Source: Anaerococcus sp. Marseille-Q7828 (GTDB lineage Bacteria; Bacillota; Clostridia; Tissierellales; Peptoniphilaceae). From it: 64,000 nucleotides of DNA. The stretch's first letter is position 1. Every line of letters begins with the position of its first letter. The position numbers and the translations under genes were made by a program. Shown here one piece after another: positions 45,358-56,126 of this stretch. The notes beneath the pieces are model-generated. The model saw nothing but the letters and a program-made list of their open reading frames with translations, made no database searches and was not told the origin of the DNA. The DNA is taken from positions 1,674,001-1,738,000 of the forward strand of contig NZ_OX458331.1 in the NCBI RefSeq assembly GCF_949769285.1, written 5' to 3'.

Positions 45358-45784
45358 TGTTTGCCACCTCAATTTCATCTCCAGGATGGATAAAGCCTTC
45401 TTTTTTGACAATGGCAAAAATCCCCTCTGTTGGCATTATGCACTCTCCTGTAATATTTCTAATCTCACAGCCCTTATGGCATTCTTTTCCAATTTGAGTT
45501 ACTTCAAGCTCACATTCTCCTATTTTTAAAATTGTTCCTATGGGAAGATGGTGAAGGTTAATGCCCTCTGTCATAATATTTTCCGCAAAATCTCCTGGCT
45601 TTAGGCTAGGTATTTTAGCCTGCATTTTTTCTAAAGACTCTTCTGCCAAAAGAGAAACCTGCCTATGCCAGTTTCCAGCGTGAGCATCACCAACTATGCC
45701 ATGGTTAATCTTTAGCTCTATTCTTTCTACTGGCGTCTTGATAGTACCCTTCTCCTCACTTATATTAACTGAAATAACTCTCAT
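45350..45784 (-). CDS. MOSC-domain protein
   Basis: MOSC domains are found in Mo-cofactor sulfurases and carriers. Motifs: GIVGDAHAGNWHRQVSLL and a Cys-containing KECHKGCEI; also GDFAENIMTEGINL. Length about 145 residues is the small stand-alone type. Probably binds or handles molybdenum cofactor. Start: the ATG nine bases after GGAG; a GTG five codons upstream is possible. Overlaps moaC and the moeA-like gene. Confidence 0.82.
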   Translation of the reverse strand: MRVISVNISEEKGTIKTPVERIELKINHGIVGDAHAGNWHRQVSLLAEESLEKMQAKIPSLKPGDFAENIMTEGINLHHLPIGTILKIGECELEVTQIGKECHKGCEIRNITGECIMPTEGIFAIVKKEGFIHPGDEIEVANND

Positions 45785-46253
45785 ATGTGTATGCTCCACT
45801 CTTCCCGCCTGTTTTCCTAAGTAATCTTATGTCTGTAATAGTAATATCTTTCTGGACAGCCTTGCACATATCATAAATTGTTAATGCTGCGACAGATACT
45901 GCATGGAGAGCTTCCATTTCAACTCCTGTTTTGGCATTTAATTTACAAGTTGCAAATATTTCTATGTCACAATTTTCATCATCCATATTAAATTCTATAT
46001 CTATTGACGTAAGGTTTATGGGATGGCACATTGGGATAGTATTTGCTGTATTTTTTGCCGCCATAATTCCTGCAACCTTTGCAACTGTTAGTACATCTCC
46101 CTTTTCTATCTCAGAGTTTTTTACCATATCATAGGTCTTTTTATTCAATAACACTTTGCCATAGGCAGTGGCCAGTCTATCTGTAGGTCTCTTCTCTGAG
46201 ACATCTACCATCTTTACTTTGCCCTTATCATCTAAATGTGAAAATTTGTCCAT
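45765..46253 (-). CDS. moaC: Cyclic pyranopterin monophosphate synthase
   Basis: With MoaA converts GTP to cyclic pyranopterin monophosphate. Motifs: VDVSEKRPTDRLATA, IPMCHPINLT, GVEMEALHAVSVAALTIYDMCKA and the Lys-rich C-terminal segment. Length 162 is standard. Immediately follows moaA. Confidence 0.96.
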   Translation of the reverse strand: MDKFSHLDDKGKVKMVDVSEKRPTDRLATAYGKVLLNKKTYDMVKNSEIEKGDVLTVAKVAGIMAAKNTANTIPMCHPINLTSIDIEFNMDDENCDIEIFATCKLNAKTGVEMEALHAVSVAALTIYDMCKAVQKDITITDIRLLRKTGGKSGAYTYESYFS

Positions 46254-47192
46254 TTATCCTCCAATAGAATTCATAGATCTCTTTGAATCTGAACCAGTTT
46301 CATTGAGCTTGTGGCTCTTTGGTTTATTATATATTGAATCTATAATAGTCTTTCTTTTTTCTTCAATTGATAGGCCTTTGAGTTTAATTTCCTCTGCAGA
46401 GTGCAGGCAGGCCTTGAGTTTGCCATCTGAAGTAAGTCTAATTTTATTGCAATCAGCACAAAATTCCCTGCTCAAAGCTGAGATAAGTCCAACTTTACCC
46501 TTATGACCCTCTATTTTATAAATCCTTGCAACACCAGAGTATCCCAGATCTTCATATGAATATCCTTCTAAAATATCAAGATTGTCTTTAAAGTTGACCC
46601 TATCAAATTGACTAGCCTTGCCTATTGGCATAAGTTCTATAAATCTAACTTCAATGTCATTATTTTTAGTCAAATTTATAAAATCATCTATCTCATCATC
46701 ATTAAATCCCTTTATCAAGACTGTATTAATTTTTATATTAAATCCTAAATCTATAGCCTTTTTTATGGATTTAATAGTTTGATCAAACTCATCACGTCTG
46801 GTAATTTCTCTAAATTTATCATGATTTAGAGTATCTAGACTTATATTTAGTCTATTTACCCCTATTTCTTTTAGCCTATCTAGTTTATCATAAATAAGAG
46901 AAGCATTCGTTGTAATTCCAATATCTTCTATGGCATCAATTCTAGCTATTTTTTCTATCAAATTCATGACACCACGCCTTGCAAAAGGCTCTCCACCTGT
47001 GATTCTAACCTTTTTTATGCCAAGGTCAGTCATTATATCAACGATTTCTAGGATTTCTTCAAATGACAATATATCTTCATGAGATAAAAGATCTATACCA
47101 TCTTCACCCATGCAATACTTGCAGCGAAAATTGCACCTATCTGTCACAGATATTCTCAGATATGAAATTTCTCTGTTGAATTGATCTTTCAT
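46254..47192 (-). CDS. moaA: GTP 3',8-cyclase
   Basis: Radical SAM enzyme, first step of molybdenum cofactor synthesis. The N-terminal cluster motif is C20-x3-C24-x2-C27 (CNFRCKYC). A second, C-terminal cluster has EFCADCNKIR and ACLHS. The protein ends in GG, as MoaA must. Length 312 is normal. GGTGATATTATG at the start is the same ribosome-site layout as in dnaG and nth. Confidence 0.97.
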   Translation of the reverse strand: MKDQFNREISYLRISVTDRCNFRCKYCMGEDGIDLLSHEDILSFEEILEIVDIMTDLGIKKVRITGGEPFARRGVMNLIEKIARIDAIEDIGITTNASLIYDKLDRLKEIGVNRLNISLDTLNHDKFREITRRDEFDQTIKSIKKAIDLGFNIKINTVLIKGFNDDEIDDFINLTKNNDIEVRFIELMPIGKASQFDRVNFKDNLDILEGYSYEDLGYSGVARIYKIEGHKGKVGLISALSREFCADCNKIRLTSDGKLKACLHSAEEIKLKGLSIEEKRKTIIDSIYNKPKSHKLNETGSDSKRSMNSIGG

Positions 47193-47196
47193 AATA

Positions 47197-48231
47197 TCAC
47201 CTATCTTCTACAAATATTAAATCTTTTTGATCAATATTTGCATAGATTTTATTCTTATCTAATTTATAATAATCATCTTTTGCTAGTTTAATTCTTAAAT
47301 CAGTAAACTTTTCTCTATCTTTATTAAAAACTATAGTCAAAGAATCGATATTTTCTAAAATACTGTAATTATCCAAAATAAATGAATTACTATCTGTAGG
47401 GTAATTTGAAATAGTAAATGCATTATCTGAAATAGCTAGAATCTTCTTATCAAAATCTCCTCTTTTATTGAAGTCTATGCCCCAATTTGTAGCATGAAAA
47501 TTTCCATTAGTCGTAGGCTCAATACTAGAGAAATTTCTTATACCAATTAGTTTAGCTTCGGTAAGAGTTTTTGGATTCTTAAAAAAGTCATTCTTTTCTT
47601 TTTTAATATAAGTTTTGCCATTAGCTATGCTAATAATACTATCGCACATCCTGTAAACTTCATCCTTGTTGTGGCTAACTAGGATTGTCCTTAATTTGCT
47701 TTTGTCAATAATTCTCATTACCTCTTCTTCTACAGAATGTTTTATATAGGCATCCAGAGCTGAAAAAGGCTCATCTAATAACAAAATATCTGGTTTGTTG
47801 AGAAGAATCCTACAAAGGGCTGTCCTTTGTTTTTCTCCACCAGATATTTCGTTTGGATACTTATTTTTTATATGGTAAATGTGCATTTCTTTTAGTCTGT
47901 CAGATACATCTAGATTTTTATCAAACCTAAGTCCCAATCTAACATTTTCTTCCACGGTAAAATTTGGAAATAGAGCGTAATCCTGGAAAAGATATCCAAT
48001 TTTCCTATCCTGTGGTCTTATATTTATATTCTTACTCGAATCAAATAGAATTTTATCATCCAATATAATTTGTCCCGAATCCGGATTTATAAGACCTGCA
48101 ATACACTTTAGTGTCACTGATTTACCAGAACCAGAAGGACCCAAGAATCCAAGATGATTTTCATCCATTGAAAAATCCACATCTAAACTAAAATTTTTAA
48201 ATTCTTTTTTTATCTTACAGATTAACATCAT
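47197..48231 (-). CDS. modC: Molybdate ABC transporter ATPase
   Basis: ATPase of the molybdate importer. Walker A GPSGSGKS (about 33-40), Q-loop LFQDYALFPNFTVEENV, signature ISGGEKQR and Walker B ILLLDEPFSALD. The C-terminal 100 residues are weakly similar to the regulatory Mop domain. Overlaps modB by four bases. Confidence 0.93.
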   Translation of the reverse strand: MMLICKIKKEFKNFSLDVDFSMDENHLGFLGPSGSGKSVTLKCIAGLINPDSGQIILDDKILFDSSKNINIRPQDRKIGYLFQDYALFPNFTVEENVRLGLRFDKNLDVSDRLKEMHIYHIKNKYPNEISGGEKQRTALCRILLNKPDILLLDEPFSALDAYIKHSVEEEVMRIIDKSKLRTILVSHNKDEVYRMCDSIISIANGKTYIKKEKNDFFKNPKTLTEAKLIGIRNFSSIEPTTNGNFHATNWGIDFNKRGDFDKKILAISDNAFTISNYPTDSNSFILDNYSILENIDSLTIVFNKDREKFTDLRIKLAKDDYYKLDKNKIYANIDQKDLIFVEDR

Positions 48232-48878
48232 TTGACCCTATTCTTTTCAAACATATTAAGTGCAAACAGAACAATAAATGAAATTATGATATTAATTATT
48301 GCCCATCTATAAGCTAAGCTATCATTGCCTATTCTCCAAAATTGGTAAATCGTCGTAGAAATAGTTGCTGTTTTGTTGGGTATGTAGCCTGCTATCATGC
48401 TTGTTGCTCCATATTCGCCCAAGGATCTGGAAAAGGATAAAATTAGTCCTGCTAAAATTTCGTTTTTTGAATTTGGAATAATTAGCCTCCAAAAAATCCA
48501 TGTATTTGACTTTCCGAGAGTTTTCCCAGCAAAGATAATATTTTCATCAAAGTTTTCAAAAGCTGCACGGCTAGTCCTATACATTAGCGGAAAAGATACA
48601 ATAACACATGCAAATATAGCCGAATACCATCTCATTACCAAGGGAACGCTTTCAAATATTTGGCCAATAAAGCTATTTGGTCCCAGAACTTTTAATAGAA
48701 AAAATCCTATAACTGTCGGTGGCAAAACAAGGGGTAAAGTCAGTATGACATCCAAGACCCCTTTTGCTTCATTTGGTAGTTTCTTAATCTGATAAGCTAA
48801 GAAAATCCCTATAAAAAATATTAGAATTGTCGAAATTATTGCAATTCTTATCGAATTGTATAAGGGAAATAAATCCAC
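48228..48878 (-). CDS. modB: Molybdate ABC transporter permease
   Basis: About five transmembrane helices. The EAA loop reads AGKTLGKSNTWIFWRLIIP, followed by LGEYGATSMIAG, typical of ModB. Seven bases downstream of modA. Confidence 0.94.
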   Translation of the reverse strand: MDLFPLYNSIRIAIISTILIFFIGIFLAYQIKKLPNEAKGVLDVILTLPLVLPPTVIGFFLLKVLGPNSFIGQIFESVPLVMRWYSAIFACVIVSFPLMYRTSRAAFENFDENIIFAGKTLGKSNTWIFWRLIIPNSKNEILAGLILSFSRSLGEYGATSMIAGYIPNKTATISTTIYQFWRIGNDSLAYRWAIINIIISFIVLFALNMFEKNRVK

Positions 48879-48885
48879 ATCATAC

Positions 48886-49716
48886 CTACATTACTTTCTT
48901 AAATCCATATTTCTCAAAAACTTTTTGAGCCTGATCACTTTTTAAAAATTCTAGGAATTTTTCTCCAACTTCTTTATTCTTGCTATTTATTGTAAGGGCT
49001 GCTGGATATATAATCCTATTTTCAAATTTTGAAGAATCAGCTTTATCTACTATCTTTAGCCCTGCTGTGTTTGCATCAGTAGAATAAATTATTCCACAAT
49101 CAACAGCACCTTCGCTTACCCATGTAGTGACTTCTTTTACATTTGATCCAAAAGTTACCTTATCTTGTATAGCTTCCCATATACCTAGGTTATTTAGCAA
49201 TTCTTCAGAATATTGGCCAACAGGTACATCAGAGTTTCCAAGGGCAATGCTTGTTACTTTGTCGGTGTTCAAGTCTTCAAAAGATGAAATATCTTTATCT
49301 GAGTCTTCTTTAACTGCAAGGGTCACTTCATTTTCTAAAAGATCAAACCTCGATTCGCTATCAATTAGTGATTCTTTTCCCTCATCAAGGCCTTCAAGTT
49401 CATCCATTTGTTTTTTGGCAGCTGAAATAAATACATCACAATCTGCACCTTCTTCTATCTGAGTCTTTAAAGTTCCTGATGAATCAAAGTTATAGGAAAG
49501 CTTAATATCTGGATTATCTTTTTCAAATTCATCCTTAAGTTCGTTTAGAGATTCTGTCATTGATGCCGCAGCAAAAACTATCAAATCACTTTCACTTTGC
49601 TCAGCTTTAGTCTGTTCTTTAACTTCTTTTTCTTCACTTTCATTGGAATTTGCACAAGATGCAAATAATAAAACTCCACAAAGGCATATTGCTAATGCTA
49701 AAATATTTTTTTTCAT
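48886..49716 (-). CDS. modA: Molybdate-binding lipoprotein
   Basis: Extracytoplasmic solute-binding lipoprotein. Signal peptide with lipobox LFASC (Cys21 approx.), then an acidic linker. Motifs: AAASMTESLNELKDEFE, FDSSGTLKTQIEEGADCDVFISA, VPVGQYSEELL. Binds molybdate or tungstate for ModBC. First gene of the modABC-moaA-moaC-MOSC-moeA-mogA operon. Confidence 0.95.
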   Translation of the reverse strand: MKKNILALAICLCGVLLFASCANSNESEEKEVKEQTKAEQSESDLIVFAAASMTESLNELKDEFEKDNPDIKLSYNFDSSGTLKTQIEEGADCDVFISAAKKQMDELEGLDEGKESLIDSESRFDLLENEVTLAVKEDSDKDISSFEDLNTDKVTSIALGNSDVPVGQYSEELLNNLGIWEAIQDKVTFGSNVKEVTTWVSEGAVDCGIIYSTDANTAGLKIVDKADSSKFENRIIYPAALTINSKNKEVGEKFLEFLKSDQAQKVFEKYGFKKVM

Positions 49717-49735
49717 AACATCCTCCTGTTAATAT

Positions 49736-49785
49736 TTTTGCACAGTCACTAATTTTGTCAACTATTAGTGTGCAAAAGCATTATA
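49736..49785 (-). promoter_or_regulatory. modA promoter with nested inverted repeat at its start
   Basis: A perfect TATAAT (49780-49785) lies just upstream of a two-level inverted repeat: outer arms TTTTGCACA/TGTGCAAAA (49736-49744 and 49769-49777) and inner arms CACTAAT/ATTAGTG (49747-49753 and 49764-49770). The predicted start is within the outer arm. It could be an operator for a molybdate-responsive regulator or an RNA hairpin at the mRNA 5' end. It does not match the E. coli ModE site. No good -35. Confidence 0.55.
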
Positions 49786-49833
49786 GATATTAGAAATTTT
49801 CATTAATAATTAGTTATATTTCAGCCATACTAT

Positions 49834-50277
49834 TTAATAGTTTTTCAAAGCCCTTTCAATTCTTCTTTTATCGTCTTTTTTCTTTAAACTTTCACGTTTG
49901 TCATATAATTTTTTACCCTTGGCTAGGGCGATTTCTATTTTTACAAGGCCATTATTCTCATAGATTGATAGTGGAACTATGGTAAAACCAGCCTGACTTT
50001 TCTTACCAATCAGGGTGCTTATTTCTTTTCTATGAAGCAAAAGTTTTCTAGTCCTAGTTGGATCTATTTTCTTATCATAGGCCTCGGTAAATGGGGTTAC
50101 GTGCATGCCGTAGATATAAATCTCCCCGTTTTTATCTCCAATAAAGCTTTCCTTGATACTAACCTTTCCTTGTTTGATGCTTTTTACTTCATCACCCTTA
50201 AGTTCAATACCTGCTTCATACTTTTTTTCAATAAAATAATCGTGAAAGGCCTTTTTATTGTTCGCTAACTGTTTCAT
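49834..50277 (-). CDS. smpB: SsrA-binding protein
   Basis: Binds tmRNA for rescue of stalled ribosomes. NKKAFHDYFIEKKYEAGIEL and the KGKKLYDKRE motif with the basic C-terminal tail are clear. Length 147. I chose ATG-AAA-CAG after GGAGG; the spacing is short (about three bases). The start lies 23 bases inside the rnr gene, the usual rnr-smpB coupling. No ssrA gene is visible here. Confidence 0.95.
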   Translation of the reverse strand: MKQLANNKKAFHDYFIEKKYEAGIELKGDEVKSIKQGKVSIKESFIGDKNGEIYIYGMHVTPFTEAYDKKIDPTRTRKLLLHRKEISTLIGKKSQAGFTIVPLSIYENNGLVKIEIALAKGKKLYDKRESLKKKDDKRRIERALKNY

Positions 50278-52381
50278 CTTCCTCCAATATATCAAAGTCG
50301 ATATTTTTTTGATAAATATCTACATCTCTTACTTCTATCTTAACTCTATCCCCTATGGAATAGAATTTCTTATTTGCTGTATTAAATGCTTTTAAACTAT
50401 CTTCAATGTATTCAAAGTGGTCATCCGAGAACTTATACATAAACAAGCCCTCTACCGTATTATCAAGCTCTACAAAAATCCCAAAATCGGTGATTGAACT
50501 AATATTACCCTCAAACTCATCACCTATAAATCTTCTCATATACTTGCACTTCATCAAATCTTCCACCTCACGCTCGGCGTCTTCGCTTCTGCGTTCAGTC
50601 ATAGATAAATGCTCGCTAGAGTTATTTAGGCTATTTTCTAAGCTTGCTTGGTTGAATTTGTTTAATTTATTTTTTATATAAGTTTTTAAAAGTCTATGGA
50701 CAATCAGATCTGGGTATCTACGGATTGGGCTTGTGAAGTGAGTATAAAACTCAGTAGATAGACCAAAGTGTATATCTCTTTTCTTGCTGTATTTGGCCTT
50801 TTGCATGGTCCTTAGCATCAATAGGTTTATAATGCTCTCCTCATCTTCACCCTTAACATCTTCTAGTATTTTTTGAAAATCTTTTGGGTGAAGTTCGCTT
50901 CCTCTGATATTGTAGCCCATAGTGTTTAAGGCACGTTTGAAATCATCAAGTTTTTCCTGGGATGGCTTTTCGTGAACCCTATATATAAATGGAAAATCCA
51001 TATAACCAAATAGAGTAGCAACTGTTTCGTTGGCAACTAGCATGAATTCTTCTATCATTTTGTTGCCAGTGCCACGCTCATGGACAGAGATATTTAAAAC
51101 TTTACCATCATCTGTTGTATCGATTTGACTTTCCCTAAAGTTAAAGTCTATTGCTCCCCTATCTTCTCTTTTTTGCCTTAAAATTTTATGAAGTTCATCG
51201 AATAGAGATAACTTTTCCTTAATATAATCATCATTGTAAACTCCATCATCTCCATCATCCAAAAATGCATTGACGTCATCATAAACTAGCCTGTAATCAG
51301 AATTTATTACAGACTCGTAAAAGTCATTTGCAATTACATTTCCCTTACGATCTATAGTCATCTTAAGACTTATGCTAAGCCTATCTACATTTGGATTTAG
51401 TGAACATATACCATTTGATAGTTCAAGAGGAAGCATTGGTATTACAACATTATATAGGTAAGTAGAGTTACCCCTATCATAGGCATCTTTATCTATGGCG
51501 TTTCCCCTTTTTACATAGTGAGCTACATCAGCTATATGAACATATAGGTCGTAATTTTCTCCATTTTTATCTATGGAAATCGCATCATCGAAGTCTTTAG
51601 AATCTCTACCATCTATGGTAACTGTAAAAAGATCTCTAAAGTCTTGTCTAGCTCTAGTATCTTCATCCTTAACTTCTGTATCTAAGTATAAAACTTCCTT
51701 CTTCGTATCTTTAGAAAATTGATATGGGATTCCATGTTGGGCAACTATGGAATAAATATCGACATTTTTGTCATTTTTGTGGCCTATGATATCGACAATT
51801 CTTCCTTCAGGATTGCCTTTTTTGGGGAAATTTATAATTTCAGCTATAACCTTATCTTTATTTTTGGCCTTTTTAGTATATTTCTTTTCTACATATATAT
51901 CTTTGCCTATAGCTTTGTTATCAGCTACTACAAAGCCAAATCCCTTGGATTCCTGAAATGTACCAACAATCTTAGTTTTGCCTCGTTCTATAATTTCAAT
52001 AACTCGTCCCTCGGCATTTTTACCCTTCGATGCTTCTTTTGTTATCTCAATTTTGACTTTATCACCATCAAAGGCATCTCCTAAATTGTCTTTTGATATA
52101 AACACATCATTCATATCTTTATTTTCTGATATGAAAAATCCATAGCCTCCTTGAGCAAGGGAAATTGTTCCTATCAATGATAGTTCTTCATCACTTATAG
52201 GCATTATTCTCTTTTTGTGGCTGATATGAATTTTATTGTCTTTTTCAAGTTTTTTCACTTCATCATAAATCACGTCTTTGGTGTACTTGTCAGCCTTCAT
52301 ATAAGCAGCTAATTCTTTTCTTGTAATTGGATTGTAATCTTCATCATAAACTATGTTTAAAATAAGGTCTCTTAAATTCAT
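50255..52381 (-). CDS. rnr: Ribonuclease R
   Basis: 3'-5' exoribonuclease of the RNB family. An N-terminal helix-turn-helix, two cold-shock-like domains, the RNB catalytic domain (TIDGRDSKDFDDAISID with Asp ligands; later HFTSPIRRYPDLIVHRLL), and a C-terminal S1 domain (FEGNISSITDFGIFVEL). Works with SmpB in trans-translation. Length 708 is normal. Downstream of secG; a strong terminator is in the gap. Confidence 0.96.
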   Translation of the reverse strand: MNLRDLILNIVYDEDYNPITRKELAAYMKADKYTKDVIYDEVKKLEKDNKIHISHKKRIMPISDEELSLIGTISLAQGGYGFFISENKDMNDVFISKDNLGDAFDGDKVKIEITKEASKGKNAEGRVIEIIERGKTKIVGTFQESKGFGFVVADNKAIGKDIYVEKKYTKKAKNKDKVIAEIINFPKKGNPEGRIVDIIGHKNDKNVDIYSIVAQHGIPYQFSKDTKKEVLYLDTEVKDEDTRARQDFRDLFTVTIDGRDSKDFDDAISIDKNGENYDLYVHIADVAHYVKRGNAIDKDAYDRGNSTYLYNVVIPMLPLELSNGICSLNPNVDRLSISLKMTIDRKGNVIANDFYESVINSDYRLVYDDVNAFLDDGDDGVYNDDYIKEKLSLFDELHKILRQKREDRGAIDFNFRESQIDTTDDGKVLNISVHERGTGNKMIEEFMLVANETVATLFGYMDFPFIYRVHEKPSQEKLDDFKRALNTMGYNIRGSELHPKDFQKILEDVKGEDEESIINLLMLRTMQKAKYSKKRDIHFGLSTEFYTHFTSPIRRYPDLIVHRLLKTYIKNKLNKFNQASLENSLNNSSEHLSMTERRSEDAEREVEDLMKCKYMRRFIGDEFEGNISSITDFGIFVELDNTVEGLFMYKFSDDHFEYIEDSLKAFNTANKKFYSIGDRVKIEVRDVDIYQKNIDFDILEEDETVSEQ

Positions 52382-52415
52382 TATTAACTCGTTTCTTTTT
52401 ATAACTATAAAAAAA

Positions 52416-52446
52416 GAGGCTAGATAGCTTTCCTATCCTTAGCCCC
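52416..52446 (-). terminator. Terminator of secG
   Basis: On minus, GGGGCTAAGGATAG pairs with CTATCTAGCCTC, followed by seven T. It overlaps the secG stop codon. Confidence 0.8.
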
Positions 52447-52673
52447 TACATTACTATTAGAAATATTATACTTGCTAGGAAAAGTAAAACTCCGCCAGCA
52501 ACAACTACTTTATCTAACATTTCGTTTTTTGTTTTGTGAGCACTTCTACCAAATACGTTAGTTTCTTGGCCAGCTAGTGTTCCCAAACCATCAGTTTTTG
52601 GATCTTGCATTGTTACAGCTACTATAACTATTAGCGATGCAATCATCAAAACAACTGCTAAAAAGTTTTCCAT
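52446..52673 (-). CDS. secG: Protein translocase subunit SecG
   Basis: Small membrane protein of the Sec translocon: two transmembrane segments (FLAVVLMIASLIVIVAV and VVVAGGVLLFLASIIFL), with the GLGTLAGQETNVFGRSA loop between, as in SecG. Length 75. Typical secG-rnr-smpB gene order. Promoter is in the upstream gap. Confidence 0.93.
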   Translation of the reverse strand: MENFLAVVLMIASLIVIVAVTMQDPKTDGLGTLAGQETNVFGRSAHKTKNEMLDKVVVAGGVLLFLASIIFLIVM

Positions 52674-52701
52674 TAAGACACCTCCGATTTCATCTTTTCA
52701 T

Positions 52702-52730
52702 AGTATACCACTATTAGGCATCTCACGCAA
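52702..52730 (-). promoter_or_regulatory. Promoter of secG
   Basis: Minus-strand TTGCGT (52725-52730), 17 bases, TATACT (52702-52707) with TG one base before it (extended -10). Confidence 0.7.
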
Positions 52731-52781
52731 TTTATATGGACTAAGTTATTAATATAATACCCGAAATATATTATTATAAAT

Positions 52782-52801
52782 AAAAAACGGGGTCGCCCCC
52801 G
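52782..52801 (-). terminator. Terminator of the glycolytic operon
   Basis: CGGGG/CCCCG stem with a GCGA loop on the minus strand, then six T. Confidence 0.85.
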
Positions 52802-52816
52802 CTCTAAAAATTTTAA

Positions 52817-54124
<1,308 letters not shown>

Positions 54125-54149
54125 TTATATATCTCCTTTTATTAATAAA

Positions 54150-54902
54150 TTATTTTCTATGATTTACTAGAGCAGCAAAATCTTCTGCTTTAAGGCTTGC
54201 TCCACCTACTAGAGCACCGTCAATATTTTCTTTTGCCATTAGTTCCTTAACATTTGCTGGTTTTACAGATCCACCGTATTGGATACGTACTGCTTCTGCT
54301 GCTTCTTTAGAATATAAATCAGCAACTAAGTTTCTAATGTAAGCACACATTGCTTCTGCATCTTCAGCTGAAGCTGTTTTTCCAGTTCCTATTGCCCAAA
54401 TTGGTTCATAAGCTATGATTAATTTCTTAACATCATCTTCGCTTACATCTTTAAGGTCAGCTTCAATTTGTGATTTAACTTTTTCTTCTTGCTTGTTAGC
54501 TTCTCTTTCTTCTAGAGATTCACCACAGCAAAGAATTGGTGTAAGGCCATGTTCAAATGCAGATAAAACTTTTTTATTGATTAGTTCATCGCATTCACCA
54601 AAGATGTCACGACGTTCAGAATGGCCCAATATTACATAGTCAGCCTTAATATCATTTAGCATTAGTGGAGAAATCTCTCCTGTAAATGCTCCTGACTCTT
54701 CAAAGTACATATTTTGGCCACCGAATTTAATGTCAGTTCCTTCTAAAACCTTGGATGCTGCACATAAATCTATTGCTGGTACACAAACTCCTGCTTCTAC
54801 TTCGCTATCAAGCTCTGTATTTTTAATAGCCTCTAGTAGGTCTTTAGCTTCTGTAACAGTTTTGTTCATCTTCCAATTTCCAACGATTACTGGTTTACGC
54901 AT
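54150..54902 (-). CDS. tpiA: Triosephosphate isomerase
   Basis: Interconverts dihydroxyacetone phosphate and glyceraldehyde 3-phosphate. Motifs: NWKMNKT (catalytic Lys), GHSERR (His), AYEPIWAIGTGKTA (Glu) and the phosphate-binding GGSVKPAN. Length 250. Confidence 0.98.
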   Translation of the reverse strand: MRKPVIVGNWKMNKTVTEAKDLLEAIKNTELDSEVEAGVCVPAIDLCAASKVLEGTDIKFGGQNMYFEESGAFTGEISPLMLNDIKADYVILGHSERRDIFGECDELINKKVLSAFEHGLTPILCCGESLEEREANKQEEKVKSQIEADLKDVSEDDVKKLIIAYEPIWAIGTGKTASAEDAEAMCAYIRNLVADLYSKEAAEAVRIQYGGSVKPANVKELMAKENIDGALVGGASLKAEDFAALVNHRK

Positions 54903-54911
54903 TATATCTCC

Positions 54912-56108
54912 TTATTTATCTTCTATTGCAGAAATACCTGGTAGGTCTTTTCCTTCTAGGAATTCTAAGCTTGCTCCACCACCTGTAGAAACGTGGGTAA
55001 TTTTATCCTTTAGGCCTGCCATTTCAATAGCAAGAGCAGAGTCTCCACCACCAACTATTGTTGTAGCATCAGCTTCAGCTAGTGCCTTAGCAACTTCATT
55101 GGTACCATTTGAGAATTCTTTGATTTCAAATACTCCCATTGGTCCATTCCAAACAACTGTTTTTGCTGCTTTGATTTTTTCAGCAAATAATTCTGCAGTC
55201 TTTGGTCCGATGTCTAAAGCTTCTTTGTCAGCAGGAATACTATCTATGTCAACTATTTGAGTATCTACTCCAGGAGCGATCTCATCTGCAATTACTACGT
55301 CAACTGGAAGTAGGATTTCTACTCCATTTTCCTTAGCTCTTTCTAGTAGTTCAAGAGAAAGATCCATCTTGTCTTCTTCTAGAAGAGATTTGCCGATTTC
55401 CTTGCCTTGTGCTTTTAGGAAAGTATAAGCCATACCACCACCGATTAGGATAGTATCAACTTTTGTAAGTAGGTTTTCAATTACACCAATCTTATCAGAT
55501 ACCTTTGCACCACCAAGGATTGATACAAATGGTTTTTCTGGATCTTCCAAAGCCTTGCCCATAACATCAATTTCTTTTTCAATCAAGAATCCTACTGCTG
55601 ATGGGAGAATACTTGCAACTCCTACATTTGATGAGTGTGCTCTATGGCTAGTACCAAAGGCATCATTTACATAAAGATCAGCAAGAGAAGCTAATTTCTT
55701 TGAGAACTCTTCATCATTCTTTGTTTCTCCACCTACATATCTGGTATTTTCTAGTAGGGCAAGTTCACCTTCTTTAAGATTTGCAACTTCTTCTTTAACC
55801 TTATCATCCACTACTTCAGGGCTTGGTAAAAAGTGGAATTTGTCACCGTAGTGGTTTTCTAACCATTCAGCAACTGGCTTTAGGGCAAATTCAGGGTTTG
55901 CTTCTCCCTTTGGTCTACCTAAGTGGCTCATCAAGATAACCTTAGCATCATTTTCTATTAGGTAGTCTATAGTAGGAAGAGCCGCCTTAATTCTTGTATC
56001 ATCAGCAATTTCGCCCTTGTTTTCTTTTGAAAGAGGAACGTTAAAATCAACTCTAACTAGTACTTTTTTTCCTTTAACATCTAAATCTTTTACAGTCTTT
56101 TTGTTCAT
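54912..56108 (-). CDS. pgk: Phosphoglycerate kinase
   Basis: Transfers phosphate from 1,3-bisphosphoglycerate to [16 protein letters not shown] at the start, then SHLGRPKG, and [11 protein letters not shown] and [10 protein letters not shown] near the end. Length 398. Confidence 0.98.
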   Translation of the reverse strand: MNKKTVKDLDVKGKKVLVRVDFNVPLSKENKGEIADDTRIKAALPTIDYLIENDAKVILMSHLGRPKGEANPEFALKPVAEWLENHYGDKFHFLPSPEVVDDKVKEEVANLKEGELALLENTRYVGGETKNDEEFSKKLASLADLYVNDAFGTSHRAHSSNVGVASILPSAVGFLIEKEIDVMGKALEDPEKPFVSILGGAKVSDKIGVIENLLTKVDTILIGGGMAYTFLKAQGKEIGKSLLEEDKMDLSLELLERAKENGVEILLPVDVVIADEIAPGVDTQIVDIDSIPADKEALDIGPKTAELFAEKIKAAKTVVWNGPMGVFEIKEFSNGTNEVAKALAEADATTIVGGGDSALAIEMAGLKDKITHVSTGGGASLEFLEGKDLPGISAIEDK

Positions 56109-56126
56109 AATTCACCTCATAAATAA

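Noticed and set aside
48397-48792. Plus-strand frame inside modB
   Set aside because: Antisense shadow of membrane-segment codons; no motif.
49717-49833. E. coli-type ModE box upstream of modA
   Set aside because: The inverted repeat present has a different sequence and spacing from the ModE consensus.
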